Notes under the pieces: model-generated
Told to the model about the DNA's origin: nothing
Database searches by the model: none
What the model saw: the letters and a program-made list of their open reading frames with translations, nothing else
From: Amycolatopsis acidicola
GTDB taxonomy: Bacteria > Actinomycetota > Actinomycetes > Mycobacteriales > Pseudonocardiaceae
Direction of reading: 5' to 3'
DNA: 64,000 nucleotides
Assembly (NCBI RefSeq): GCF_007713735.2
Contig: NZ_VMNW02000037.1
Location: 1-64,000, forward strand
In this document: positions 34,640 to 42,955 of the stretch, one piece after another
Layout of the letters: the number at the start of each line of letters is the position of its first letter
Position numbering within the stretch: the first letter of the stretch is position 1
Position numbers and translations under genes: made by a program

Positions 34640-35032
34640 GTGGCGGGGGTCGCAGTGCCGGCGGAGACGATCAGGATCGGCGAGTTGTCCCGGCGCAGCG
34701 GCGTGAGCCAGCGGCTGTTGCGCTACTACGAAGAGCAAGGGCTGCTCCGGCCGCGACGCCGGCCGAGCGGATACCGGGAGTACCTGTCCTCCGACGTCGC
34801 CGTAGTGCGCCGGATCCGGGGCCTGCTGGCCGCCGGGCTGTCCACCGCGACGATCTCCTCGGTGTTGCCGTGCATCCGTGAGGACGACGAGCGGCTGGTG
34901 CCGACCTGCCCGGACCTCGTCGCGCAGCTGCGACGGGAACGCGACCGGATCGACCAGGCCATCGACGACCTCACCACGTCCCGCCAGGCCCTGGACACGG
35001 TGATCACCGCGGCACCGGGCCCGGCGAACTGA
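34640..35032 (+). CDS. MerR-family transcriptional regulator
   Basis: A 130-residue regulator with the MerR HTH (IRIGELSRRSGVSQRLLRYY, then EEQGLLRPRR) and a C-terminal dimerisation helix. Two Cys 12 residues apart (VLPCIRED...VPTCPDL) sit where some MerR proteins bind metal or redox signals, but no known class is matched. It is divergent from the MFS pump and probably activates it. The GTG at 34640 or an in-frame GTG at 34655 may be the start; the latter has GGGGG upstream. Confidence 0.85.
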   Translation: MAGVAVPAETIRIGELSRRSGVSQRLLRYYEEQGLLRPRRRPSGYREYLSSDVAVVRRIRGLLAAGLSTATISSVLPCIREDDERLVPTCPDLVAQLRRERDRIDQAIDDLTTSRQALDTVITAAPGPAN

Positions 35033-35087
35033 GCCCGCCGCGCGACCATGGCACCGGCTTTGTGGCGAACTACCTGATCTGCCGCCG

Positions 35088-35960
35088 TCAGTGGTGATGG
35101 TGGTGTTCGTGATGGTGCTCGTGCCGGGCGGGGTCGCGGTCGTTGTCGTACTTCGCCGAATAGTCGGTTTCGGTGCTGCCGAGCTTCCAGTACCCGATGG
35201 TCAGCGTCCGCTCCGGCGACAGGCCGGCCTCCTTGCGGAGGTACTTGCGCAGCGCGCGCACCGTCGCCGACTCCGCGGACACCCAGGCGAAACCCTCACC
35301 GGACGCGGGAATCGGGACCGAGCGCACGGCGTCCTGCAGGATCGTGGTGCCGCCCGCCGGGGCGCCGTCGCGGTAGAGCCACCGGACCTCGACCCCGGGC
35401 GGCGCCTCGACCTCCTGCTTCTCCTTCTCGTCGGCCACCTCGACGAAGATCACCCCGGTGGCGTCCCGGGACATCTTCGGCGCCAGGTTGACGATCGCGG
35501 GCACCGCGGCGTCGTCACCGGCGATGAGGTACCAGTCGGCGGGCAGGACGGTGCGGCCGCCGGGGCCGGTGAGGCCGAGGAAGTCGCCCGGCACGGCGCG
35601 TTCGGCCCAGTTCGAGGCGGCGCCGCCGGCCTGGTGCAGCACGAAGTCCAGCTGCAGCCGCCGCGTGACCGGGTCGTAGTCGCGCACGGTGTAGGTGCGC
35701 ATGGTGGGGCGCTGGTCGTCCGCCGGCCAGCGGGCGATCCCGTCCGCGCCGACCACCGGCATGACCGGCCGTTTCTGTCCCGGCAGCGGCACGTAGATCT
35801 TCACGTTGGGCCCGCTGCGGTCCTCGCCGAACCCGGCCAGTTCTGGGCCGCCGAACGTGATCCGGCGGACGCGGGGCGTGATCATTTCCGTCTCGAGGAC
35901 CTCGACCGTGCGGAACACGTAGCCGGGCAGCGCAGCCCGTTCGACCCTGGTGCCCGCCAT
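35088..35960 (-). CDS. Siderophore-interacting FAD-dependent ferric reductase (SIP) with His-rich tail
   Basis: A 290-residue ViuB/SIP-type protein that would release iron from ferric siderophores in the cytoplasm. An FAD-binding beta barrel comes first (RVRRITFGGPEL, MRTYTVRDYDP), then the NAD(P)H domain (LIAGDDAAVPAI). It ends in HEHHHEHHHHH, an unusual metal-binding tail. Of two candidate ATGs after AGGAGG the second gives better spacing. An iron box lies ~50 bp upstream, so it should be derepressed in low iron. Confidence 0.88.
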   Translation of the reverse strand: MAGTRVERAALPGYVFRTVEVLETEMITPRVRRITFGGPELAGFGEDRSGPNVKIYVPLPGQKRPVMPVVGADGIARWPADDQRPTMRTYTVRDYDPVTRRLQLDFVLHQAGGAASNWAERAVPGDFLGLTGPGGRTVLPADWYLIAGDDAAVPAIVNLAPKMSRDATGVIFVEVADEKEKQEVEAPPGVEVRWLYRDGAPAGGTTILQDAVRSVPIPASGEGFAWVSAESATVRALRKYLRKEAGLSPERTLTIGYWKLGSTETDYSAKYDNDRDPARHEHHHEHHHHH

Positions 35961-36006
35961 CAGCATTCGCCTCCTGTTTCGCACTCCACACGATCTTGCC
36001 TCGCGA

Positions 36007-36025
36007 TTAGGTTAGCCTACACTAA
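36007..36025. promoter_or_regulatory. IdeR/DmdR iron box
   Basis: TTAGGTTAGCCTACACTAA matches the actinobacterial iron-box consensus TTAGGTTAGGCTAACCTAA at 16 of 19 positions. It lies just upstream of the siderophore-interacting protein gene, so iron-loaded IdeR/DmdR1 is expected to repress it. Confidence 0.8.
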
Positions 36026-36224
36026 AAGCTCGGGCAAGGATCGCGCCGCGCACCGGAAAAAGCGCGGGCGCGCGCAATTCCCGTGAATTGCCCGTCGATC
36101 CGGAATTCGGTAATCCCTTTCCGCACAACTCCCTCCGGCACGCTTCACCCGGTACGGGGAAATCCCCGCGACCTGCGAAGCCGGGCGCCCGGAAATGAGG
36201 CCGCGATGCTGGGGATCCTATTAC

Positions 36225-36243
36225 TTAGGGGAGCCTTGCCTGC
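36225..36243. promoter_or_regulatory. Weak iron-box-like site
   Basis: TTAGGGGAGCCTTGCCTGC matches the same consensus at 12 of 19 positions, about 90 bp upstream of the DUF1540 gene. It may be a degenerate iron box; the match is not strong enough to be sure. Confidence 0.3.
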
Positions 36244-36332
36244 ACATTTCCCGCGCTGCGGGGCCCCGGACCCGGTGGCATCGTGAGAATCACCGGACGG
36301 AAATCCCACCACCACGGCTTTGAGGAGCGGAG

Positions 36333-36632
36333 ATGACGAGCACCGTCGAAATGCCGACCGTGCACGAATGCACGATCACCAACTGTTCCTACAACCACGA
36401 CGGCTGCCGCGCCTACGCGATCACGGTGACCGGCGAGAACGGCGCCGCCGACTGTGGCACGTTCGTGCCGCTGAACACCCGGGGCGGCCTGGACCGGGTG
36501 GTGGCCCAGGTGGGTGCCTGCTCGCGGGCCGACTGCGTGCACAACGCCAATCTGGAATGCACGGCGCAGGGCGTCCGCGTCGGCCCGGGCAGTGACGGCG
36601 AAGCGAACTGCCTCACCTACCAGACCTCCTGA
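36333..36632 (+). CDS. DUF1540 Cys-rich protein
   Basis: A 99-residue protein with two DUF1540-type cysteine units (HECTITNCSYNHDGCRAYAI and ACSRADCVHNANLECTAQGV), each with three spaced Cys, plus two more Cys (DCGTF, NCLTY). Such proteins probably bind a metal. It is cytosolic, with no signal peptide. GGAG lies ahead of the ATG. It shares a divergent promoter region with the SIP gene and a weak iron-box-like site, so a link to iron or metal is possible. Confidence 0.85.
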   Translation: MTSTVEMPTVHECTITNCSYNHDGCRAYAITVTGENGAADCGTFVPLNTRGGLDRVVAQVGACSRADCVHNANLECTAQGVRVGPGSDGEANCLTYQTS

Positions 36633-36649
36633 GTTCCGGCGAGAAGACG

Positions 36650-36693
36650 GCGAGCGGGCTGCCATTCCCGATGGCGGCCCGCTCGCCTTTTTC
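36650..36693. terminator. Strong intrinsic terminator (bidirectional position)
   Basis: GGCGAGCGGGC-T-GCCAT, a 5-base loop, then ATGGC-G-GCCCGCTCGCC and TTTTT. It is a near-perfect 16-bp stem followed by a T run on the plus strand, ending the DUF1540 transcript. Its position also suits termination of the long minus-strand operon that ends at 36703. Confidence 0.88.
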
Positions 36694-36702
36694 GCGCGGT
36701 AT

Positions 36703-37446
36703 TCAGTGCGCCTTGTCCAGCAGTTCCCTGGCCTCCGAGACCGCCTGCCCCAGCGCCTCCGGGCGGAGCGCCTCCACGATCACGTCGATCCCGCGCAGAC
36801 CGGCCCGGAGCAGCAGCCGCTTCTCGTTGGTGACCCACTCCCCTCGCTCCGCGAGGACGGCGTGCGCTGTCTCCATCGCCGCCGTGACCAGCGCGCCCGC
36901 CACCTCCGACACCGCGCGCCGCGGCGCGTACGACTTCTCGGCGTAGCCCAGCGTCAGCGACGCGCGCTGCCGCCACATCCGCGCGGCCGGCTCGCGCAGG
37001 GCCGCCGGAAACTCCGGTCGCGGCAAGCTACCGTGCAGCACCTGGTTGACGGCCAGCTCGCCGACCACCAGGTAGCTCGGGATACCGGCGAAGTGGAACA
37101 TCAGCGGCTCCCAGCGGAACCGCCCGGCCCGTGCCTCGGCGAGCTCGTGCTCGACCACGCCGAGATCGCGGTAGTGCACGTCCACCCGGCGGCCGTCGAT
37201 CGTGAGCCACGCGCCGCCGTTGAACACGCCGCCGCCCCACTCGCCGATCGCGGAGACTTCGCCCGGCCACCCGAGCGCGCGCAGTTCGCCCGGCTCGAAC
37301 GCTCCCCGGTAGTACACGGCGAAATCCCAGTCGCTGTCCGCTCCCGCGGTGCCCTCGGCCCGCGACCCGCCGAGCGCGACCGCTTCGACGCCGGTCAGCT
37401 TGGCCAGCTCGCCGGCGACGTAACCAGGGAACGTGCCGTCGTCCAC
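36703..37446 (-). CDS. Nucleotidyltransferase-domain protein
   Basis: A 247-residue protein with the polymerase-beta nucleotidyltransferase motif GGSRAEGTAGADSDWDFAVY (Gly-Ser, two Asp for Mg2+) and a third Asp in RRVDVHYRD, then a helical C-terminal domain as in streptomycin or lincosamide adenylyltransferases. It would transfer a nucleotide to a small molecule. It starts 10 bp after the FAH gene, so it is the last gene of the aromatic operon, although no catabolic role is known for the family. GTG start. Confidence 0.82.
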   Translation of the reverse strand: MDDGTFPGYVAGELAKLTGVEAVALGGSRAEGTAGADSDWDFAVYYRGAFEPGELRALGWPGEVSAIGEWGGGVFNGGAWLTIDGRRVDVHYRDLGVVEHELAEARAGRFRWEPLMFHFAGIPSYLVVGELAVNQVLHGSLPRPEFPAALREPAARMWRQRASLTLGYAEKSYAPRRAVSEVAGALVTAAMETAHAVLAERGEWVTNEKRLLLRAGLRGIDVIVEALRPEALGQAVSEARELLDKAH

Positions 37447-37456
37447 GGGCTCGATT

Positions 37457-38344
37457 CTATCCGCGCAGCTCCAATTCTTCCGGTTCGAGCGAATCCGGTA
37501 CGACCGGCGCGGAACACACGTTGCGCATCCGGCCGATCCCGTCGACCCACGACTCCACGACGTCGCCCGGCCGCAGGAACCGGGGCGGGGTGCGGCCCGC
37601 GCCCACCCCCGACGGGGTCCCGGTGAAGATCAGGTCGCCGGGCAGCAACGGCACCGTCGCCGACAGCCGGGCGACCAGCTCCGGTACCGGGAAGATCAGG
37701 TCCGCCGTGGTGGCGTGCTGCACCGGCTCACCGTTGAGCGAGCAGCCCAGTTCCAGGGAATCCCGCTGCGGCAAGGAATCCGCGGCCACCAGCCACGGCC
37801 CCAGCGGCCCGAACGTCGGGAACGACTTCCCCAGGCTGAACTGCGGCGAGGCGCCCGCTGTCTGCAGCTCCCGTTCGGAGATGTCCTGTCCGATCGTCAG
37901 CGCGGCGACGTGCTCCCAGCCCCGCTCGGCCGGGACCCGGTGGGCGTACGCGCCGATCACGACCACCACCTCGACCTCCCAGTCGCACCGGCCGTCCACC
38001 AGCTCGACCGGGCAGAACGGGCCGGTGAGGCAGGACCGGTACTTCGTGAACACGCTGGGCACGGGCGGGATCGGCGCGCCGACCTCGGCGGCGTGCCCGG
38101 CGTAGTTCATCCCCACGGCGAACACCTGCCGCGGGTTCTCCACCGGGGCACGCAGCCGTGCCGGGTCGAGCGGCTCACCCCCGCTCAGCTCGGCCGCCCC
38201 GGACCAGGCACGGAATTCCGCCCAGTGTTCGAGCACGTGCCGCGGGCCCGGCCCGAACCGGCCGCCGGAGCGCGTGGCGATGTCGAAGACCCGCGACCCG
38301 GGACCCACGAGAACCGCCCGGCCGTCGAGATTGGCTATGCGCAA
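37457..38344 (-). CDS. Fumarylacetoacetate hydrolase family protein
   Basis: A 295-residue FAH-fold enzyme (hydrolase, decarboxylase or isomerase of ring-fission products). VFAVGMNYAGHAAEVG holds the start of the catalytic domain, DWEVEVVVVIG the metal-ligand Glu pair, and LPGDLIFTGTPSGVG the end. The TTG at 38344 is chosen because AGGGGTGG lies upstream and homology begins there; the longer open frame is a shadow. Its place in an operon with an FAD hydroxylase and a decarboxylase suggests it acts on a ring-cleavage product. Confidence 0.85.
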   Translation of the reverse strand: MRIANLDGRAVLVGPGSRVFDIATRSGGRFGPGPRHVLEHWAEFRAWSGAAELSGGEPLDPARLRAPVENPRQVFAVGMNYAGHAAEVGAPIPPVPSVFTKYRSCLTGPFCPVELVDGRCDWEVEVVVVIGAYAHRVPAERGWEHVAALTIGQDISERELQTAGASPQFSLGKSFPTFGPLGPWLVAADSLPQRDSLELGCSLNGEPVQHATTADLIFPVPELVARLSATVPLLPGDLIFTGTPSGVGAGRTPPRFLRPGDVVESWVDGIGRMRNVCSAPVVPDSLEPEELELRG

Positions 38345-38372
38345 CAACTTCCACCCCTTTTGTGAACGTGCG

Positions 38373-39176
38373 TCAATGCTGATAGCCGGTGTAGCCGGGG
38401 GAACAGCCCGGCGTGGCTGCCGTGCGTCCCCCGTCCACCGGCAGCAGCACGCCGGTGACGTAGCTCGCCGCTTCGGAGGCCAGGTACAGCACGGCGGCCG
38501 CGTACTCGTCGGGCTCGGCCACCGGGCGCAGCGGCGTGGCACGGCCGAGCTCGGCGACCACGTCCGCCTTCAGCGGCATCGCCGAGGAGCCCGCGCGGGA
38601 GATCCCGTTGACGCGGATCTTGTCGGCGGCCAGCTCCGCGGCGAGCACGTGCACGAGGCTGTGCACGCCACCCTTCGAGGCGGAATAGCCGACCACGTTG
38701 GGATTTCCGAGCGTGCCGTCGATCGAGCCCGCGTGCACCATGCTGGCGTGCGCGGACTTCCGCAGCCGTGGCAGGAACGCCTGCGACGCGGCGAAGACAC
38801 CGGTCAGGTTGACCCGCACGGTCTCCTCGAACTGCTCGATCGTGACGTCCTGGAAGCGGCGGAAGTCGTTCGCGAAATGGTGGGTGACCAGGGTGTCGAC
38901 CGTGTCCCACTCCAGCTCTTCGGCGATCCGTGCGATCGAATGCGGGTCACGCGGGTCCTGCACGAAGACCAGCGGCTTGCCGCCCGCTTCGGTCACGGCG
39001 TCGGCGGCCTGCCGCGCGGCTTCTTCGGTCGCCTGCACGACCGCGACTTCGGCGCCGCAGCGGACGAACGCCGGCGCGGCGGAGTTCGCGATGTCCTCCG
39101 GCCCGGTGATCCCGATCCCGGTGCCGATCAGCACCACCCGGTACCCGGTGAAGTCGAACGCTTTCGTGATGTCCAT
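38373..39176 (-). CDS. SDR-family oxidoreductase (atypical cofactor loop)
   Basis: A 267-residue SDR. The catalytic region GSIDGTLGNPNVVGYSASKG is normal (Tyr-x3-Lys), as is the ending TGVLLPVDGG. The cofactor loop is atypical: GTGIGITGPEDIA in place of TGxxxGIG, and the NNAG motif reads THHFAN. Binding of NAD(P) may therefore be altered. It lies 10 bp after the monooxygenase gene. The ATG at 39176 follows AAAGGAC. Confidence 0.8.
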   Translation of the reverse strand: MDITKAFDFTGYRVVLIGTGIGITGPEDIANSAAPAFVRCGAEVAVVQATEEAARQAADAVTEAGGKPLVFVQDPRDPHSIARIAEELEWDTVDTLVTHHFANDFRRFQDVTIEQFEETVRVNLTGVFAASQAFLPRLRKSAHASMVHAGSIDGTLGNPNVVGYSASKGGVHSLVHVLAAELAADKIRVNGISRAGSSAMPLKADVVAELGRATPLRPVAEPDEYAAAVLYLASEAASYVTGVLLPVDGGRTAATPGCSPGYTGYQH

Positions 39177-39186
39177 CTTCGTCCTT

Positions 39187-40395
39187 TCAGGACAGTCCGG
39201 CCAATGCGCGGCCGGGGTTCTGGTACTGCCAAAGCCATTCGCTGACCGCGGAGTCGATCCGGCCCTCGGCCACGGCGAGGTCGCGGGCGCGTTGCTCCGG
39301 CCCGTCGGGCAGGTGGAACGTGGTGGCGTTCCCGGCCGAGAGCGACTGCACCTCGCACGCCCGCTCCACGCGCAACGCCTCGTACGCGCGGAAGGCTTCG
39401 GCCGGGTCCTGAGTGTGCGCGAAGACTTCACCGAGCGCGTGGCCGTCCTCGATCGCCTGCGCCGCGCCCTGGCCGAGGTAAGGCAGCATCGGATGGCAGG
39501 CGTCGCCGACCAGGCACACCCGGCCCGTGCTCCAGCTCCTCAGCTCCGGCTGGACGTAGATGTCGTAGCGGGTCACGCCGTTGCCCGCGGTGATCAGCCG
39601 CCGCAACGGTTCGTGCCAGCCTTCCAGCCACGCCAGGGTTTCCTCGATGCTCACCGGCGCCGCCGTGGCGCCGGACCCGATCGCCGGCGCCTCGATGCAC
39701 GCGGTGACGTTGATGACCGAACCGCGCCGGAACGGGCAGTGCACCACGTGCGCGCCCGGGCCCAGCCAGGACTCGAAACTGTTGCGCTCGGCGAACTCCG
39801 CGAGCAAGGGATCTTCGCGGGCTCGCTCGGCCGGGACCTGGGTGCGGAACCCGCTGTGCCCGGTGTACCGCGGCGCCCCGGCGTCGAAGAGCCGCTGCCG
39901 CGCGACGGACCGGATGCCGTCGGCACCGACGGTGAACGCGGGCGTGAAGACCTCGCCGCCGGTGGTGGTGACCCGGCCGGTGCCCGGGTCGAGGTCCGCG
40001 ACGCGCCGGTCGAGCAGCACCCGCACCGGTTTCCCTTGCCCTGCCCGGTCTTCCGCCGCTGCGAGGAGCGCACGCTGCAGATCTCCCCGATGCGCGAACC
40101 AGAACGGGTGGCCGTAGGTTTCGACCGTGCCACCGAGCGGGGACTTGAACAACTCGGCCCCGTCCTGCCAGCGGCGGCGCGTGGTCCAGGTCGGCAGTGA
40201 CACGTCGGGCGAAAGCCGTGGCGCGAGGCCGAGCGCGGTCAGCGCGCCGACGGCGTTGGGCCCCAGCCCGATCCCGGCACCGACTTCGCTGATCTGCCGC
40301 GACTGCTCCAGCACCGTCACGCCGAGCCCGGCGCGCCGCAGCGACACCGCGGCGGCCAGCCCGCCGATCCCGGCACCGATGACGACCACATCCAT
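39187..40395 (-). CDS. FAD-dependent aromatic monooxygenase (salicylate-hydroxylase-like)
   Basis: A 402-residue single-component flavoprotein hydroxylase. The dinucleotide motif VIGAGIGGLAAAVSL is at the N-terminus, the DG motif in TVGADGIRS, and the GD motif in VCLVGDACHPMLPYLGQGA. Relatives include salicylate 1-hydroxylase and 6-hydroxynicotinate 3-monooxygenase, which hydroxylate with or without decarboxylation. With hydroxyquinol dioxygenase next door, it probably makes hydroxyquinol (inference). AAAGGAG precedes the ATG. Confidence 0.88.
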   Translation of the reverse strand: MDVVVIGAGIGGLAAAVSLRRAGLGVTVLEQSRQISEVGAGIGLGPNAVGALTALGLAPRLSPDVSLPTWTTRRRWQDGAELFKSPLGGTVETYGHPFWFAHRGDLQRALLAAAEDRAGQGKPVRVLLDRRVADLDPGTGRVTTTGGEVFTPAFTVGADGIRSVARQRLFDAGAPRYTGHSGFRTQVPAERAREDPLLAEFAERNSFESWLGPGAHVVHCPFRRGSVINVTACIEAPAIGSGATAAPVSIEETLAWLEGWHEPLRRLITAGNGVTRYDIYVQPELRSWSTGRVCLVGDACHPMLPYLGQGAAQAIEDGHALGEVFAHTQDPAEAFRAYEALRVERACEVQSLSAGNATTFHLPDGPEQRARDLAVAEGRIDSAVSEWLWQYQNPGRALAGLS

Positions 40396-40408
40396 GCGTG
40401 TTCTCCTT

Positions 40409-41392
40409 TCAGACGATCGAGGACGGGCCGCTCGGCTCGGCGTCGACCGGGGCGAACAGCGAGTCGAGGCCCGCGCGTCCGGCGGTGATCCCCTGTTCGT
40501 TCGCGTACCGGACGATCAGCTCCATCGCGCGGTCGTTGCCCTCGGTGCGCCCGTACTGCCAGGGGTCCTCGCCCAGCAACCGATCCTGCTCACGCCACAC
40601 GTCCTGGACGAACGCGAACGGCAGCGTACGCGGGTTGCGCAGCCGCTCCATCGCCAGCAGCCGGGCGGAGGTGAACGCCGCGAACAGGCTCGCCGGGATC
40701 CACGGGTGGGCGTCGACGAGATCCTGTTTGATCGTCACCACGTGCATCACCGGGAACACCCCGGTCTTCGCGTAGTACGCCTTCTCGGCTTCGGGGAAGT
40801 CGGGGAACAGCCGCGCCACTGACGGGTCACCGGCGAGGAACGACGGCGGGTTGTAGGCCGACACCGTGGCACTGATCGCGCCCGAGGCGAGCAGCTCGTC
40901 GATCCGGTGGCGCGCCGCGCTGTCGGTCGGGGCCAGCGGCGCGTCCTGGCCGTCGGGCAGCCGGCCGAACCCGCCGAACACATCCTGCCAGTCCACTTTG
41001 GACAGGTGCAGTCCGTGCTCGTCCTGGAGTATCCCGCGGATCCACACGGCGGCGGCGGGTTCGTACCCGCCGATGCCGACCGCCCTGCCCTCCAGATCGG
41101 CCACTGTGCGGATCCCGGAGCCGGTGTTGACGAAGATCGAGCCGTGCCGGAACCGGCGGTGCGGGAAGACCGGGATCGCGGTCAGCCGCTCGCCCTGTTC
41201 CACCGCGCGCAGGTACTGCACGACGTTCAGCTCCGAGACGTCCACTTCGGCCCGCCGGTCGAGGCGGAAGATGCGCTCCTTGTCCGAGGGCAGCGCGATC
41301 AGGTCGATCCCGTCCGGGCGGACGGTGCCGTCCAGCAAGGGCCGGGTGATCTCGTAGTCCCCGCAGGTGAGGGACAGCGTCAGCCGGCTCAT
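40409..41392 (-). CDS. 4,5-dihydroxyphthalate decarboxylase-like protein (Pht5 family)
   Basis: A 327-residue protein starting SRLTLSLTCGDYEITRPLLDG, typical of Pht5-type 4,5-dihydroxyphthalate decarboxylases, with length as usual. The fold is that of type-2 periplasmic binding proteins, but no signal peptide is present, so it is cytosolic. In phthalate catabolism the family gives protocatechuate. ATGA overlap with the ATPase gene ties it to the transporter. A binding role is possible instead of catalysis. Confidence 0.78.
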   Translation of the reverse strand: MSRLTLSLTCGDYEITRPLLDGTVRPDGIDLIALPSDKERIFRLDRRAEVDVSELNVVQYLRAVEQGERLTAIPVFPHRRFRHGSIFVNTGSGIRTVADLEGRAVGIGGYEPAAAVWIRGILQDEHGLHLSKVDWQDVFGGFGRLPDGQDAPLAPTDSAARHRIDELLASGAISATVSAYNPPSFLAGDPSVARLFPDFPEAEKAYYAKTGVFPVMHVVTIKQDLVDAHPWIPASLFAAFTSARLLAMERLRNPRTLPFAFVQDVWREQDRLLGEDPWQYGRTEGNDRAMELIVRYANEQGITAGRAGLDSLFAPVDAEPSGPSSIV

Positions 41393-42201
41393 GCGGCGCT
41401 CCGGTGCCCGAGCGCGTCGAACACCGACGCCCGCAGCCGCGCGAACTCCTCGGTGGCCTTGGTCGCGATCTGGTCGCGCGGCCGCGACAGGTCCACCGGC
41501 ATGACCTCGCGGATGGTCGTGGGCGTGCGGGTGAGCACGACGATCCGGCCGCCGAGGTAGATGGCCTCGTCGATGTCGTGGGTCACGAACGCGACGGTCA
41601 TGTCCCGCTCCTCCCACAGCTTCAGCGTCAGGTCCTCCAGCTCGACCCTCGTCTGCGCGTCCACCGACGCGAACGGCTCGTCCATCAGGAGCAGCCGCGG
41701 GTGATACGCCAGCGCACGCGCGATGGCGACGCGCTGCTGCATCCCGCCGGAGAGCTGCCACGGCTTCTTGCGCACGTGGGCCGAGAGCCCGACGGAATCC
41801 AGCGCTTCCGCGGCGCGCCCGGCGGCCTCCTTCTTCGAGATCGCCTTGTAGCGCAAGGGAAGCCGGACGTTCTCCTCGACGCTCTGCCACGGCAGCAGCG
41901 ACCGGCTGTAGTCCTGGAAGACCAGGCCCAGCGTGTCCGGCGGGCCCGTGACCGGCTGCCCCGCGACGCGGACCGTGCCCGCGTCGAAGGGCAGGAGCCC
42001 GGACAGGCAGCGCAACATGGTCGTCTTGCCGCAGCCCGAGGGGCCGACGATGGAGACCAGTTCCCCGTCGAAGACCCGCACGGAGATGTCTTCGAGCACG
42101 AGCTCACGTCCGTAGCTCTTGCGCAGTCCTTCGACTTCGAGGATGGGTTCCCGGCCTTCGGGGCCGGCGGAGGGCGCGCGCATCGGCGCTGTCTCAGTCA
42201 T
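41389..42201 (-). CDS. ABC transporter ATP-binding protein (SsuB/TauB-like)
   Basis: A 270-residue ATPase of the nitrate/sulfonate/taurine class. Walker A is GPSGCGKTTM, signature LSGGMQQRVAIARAL, Walker B LLLMDEPFASVD, switch His FVTHDIDEAI. The ATG at 42201 overlaps the stop of the preceding permease gene; a GTG at 42213 is open too. It drives the importer made by the two permeases and the lipoprotein upstream. Confidence 0.9.
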   Translation of the reverse strand: MTETAPMRAPSAGPEGREPILEVEGLRKSYGRELVLEDISVRVFDGELVSIVGPSGCGKTTMLRCLSGLLPFDAGTVRVAGQPVTGPPDTLGLVFQDYSRSLLPWQSVEENVRLPLRYKAISKKEAAGRAAEALDSVGLSAHVRKKPWQLSGGMQQRVAIARALAYHPRLLLMDEPFASVDAQTRVELEDLTLKLWEERDMTVAFVTHDIDEAIYLGGRIVVLTRTPTTIREVMPVDLSRPRDQIATKATEEFARLRASVFDALGHRSAA

Positions 42202-42955
42202 GGGCGTATTCACCGAACTTCCGGTCGAGCAGGCGGCCGGCGAAGGCCACCAGCGAGTTCACGGCGACCCCGAGCAGGCCCAGCAGCACGACCGCCGACC
42301 ACATGTCGGCGAGCCGGAAGCTGGTGGAGGTCTGGGAGAGGAAGTAACCGAGGCCGTTGGTACTGGAGTAGTACTCCGAGGCGACCATGACCACGAACGC
42401 GATCGGGGTCGCCGAACGGACTCCGCTCCAGATGTGCGGGACGGCGGCGGGCAGGATCACCCAGCGGAACCGGGCGAGCGCGGGCAGGCCGAACACCCGC
42501 GCCATGTCCTGGCGGACCGGCTCCGCGGAACGGACACCGTCCACAGTGGCCAGCAGGATCGGCCAGACCGCCGAAGCCGCGATGACCCCGATCTTCATCG
42601 CGTCCCCGGTGCCCAGCACCAGGATCATCGGCGGGATCACCAGGATCGGCGGCAGCGCCCGCATGAACTCCAGCTGCGGTTTGACGAACGGCTCGGCCCG
42701 GCGCGCCACGCCGATCGCCGCGCCGGCGGCGACGCCGAGGACGAAGCCGATCAGCAGGCCCAGGCCGACCCGCCACAGGCTGGGCACCACGATCTCGCCG
42801 AAGTCCGGGGACAGCCAGTTCGTCTTGAACGCTTCGAGGATCTGGTTCAGCGGTGGGAAGAACAGCGACTGAGAGGAGGCGCTGCCCGCCCACCAGATCA
42901 CCACGAACACCGCGGTGACGACCACGGGGACCACCGCGTAGAGGAGTCGTTTCAC
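42194..42955 (-). CDS. ABC transporter permease (SsuC-like)
   Basis: A 253-residue permease with about six membrane helices, the first at residues ~5-22. The EAA loop lies around MARVFGLPALARFRWVILP. The GTG at 42955 overlaps the stop of the previous permease gene (GTGA). The two permeases differ in sequence, so the importer has a heterodimeric channel. Confidence 0.88.
   Translation of the reverse strand: MKRLLYAVVPVVVTAVFVVIWWAGSASSQSLFFPPLNQILEAFKTNWLSPDFGEIVVPSLWRVGLGLLIGFVLGVAAGAAIGVARRAEPFVKPQLEFMRALPPILVIPPMILVLGTGDAMKIGVIAASAVWPILLATVDGVRSAEPVRQDMARVFGLPALARFRWVILPAAVPHIWSGVRSATPIAFVVMVASEYYSSTNGLGYFLSQTSTSFRLADMWSAVVLLGLLGVAVNSLVAFAGRLLDRKFGEYAHD

Larger units (their letters stand above)
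35961..36332. other. Divergent intergenic region with iron-box sites
   Basis: 372 bases between the SIP gene and the DUF1540 gene. It holds one good and one weak IdeR/DmdR-like site, described separately. The AT-rich patch around 36005-36035 is the likely SIP promoter. No gene is supported in the rest. Confidence 0.6.

Noticed and set aside
35090..35120. Artificial His-tag or vector contamination at the SIP 3' end
   Set aside because: The tail mixes His and Glu with both His codons, continues from a natural-looking Arg/Asp-rich linker and is followed by ordinary chromosomal sequence.
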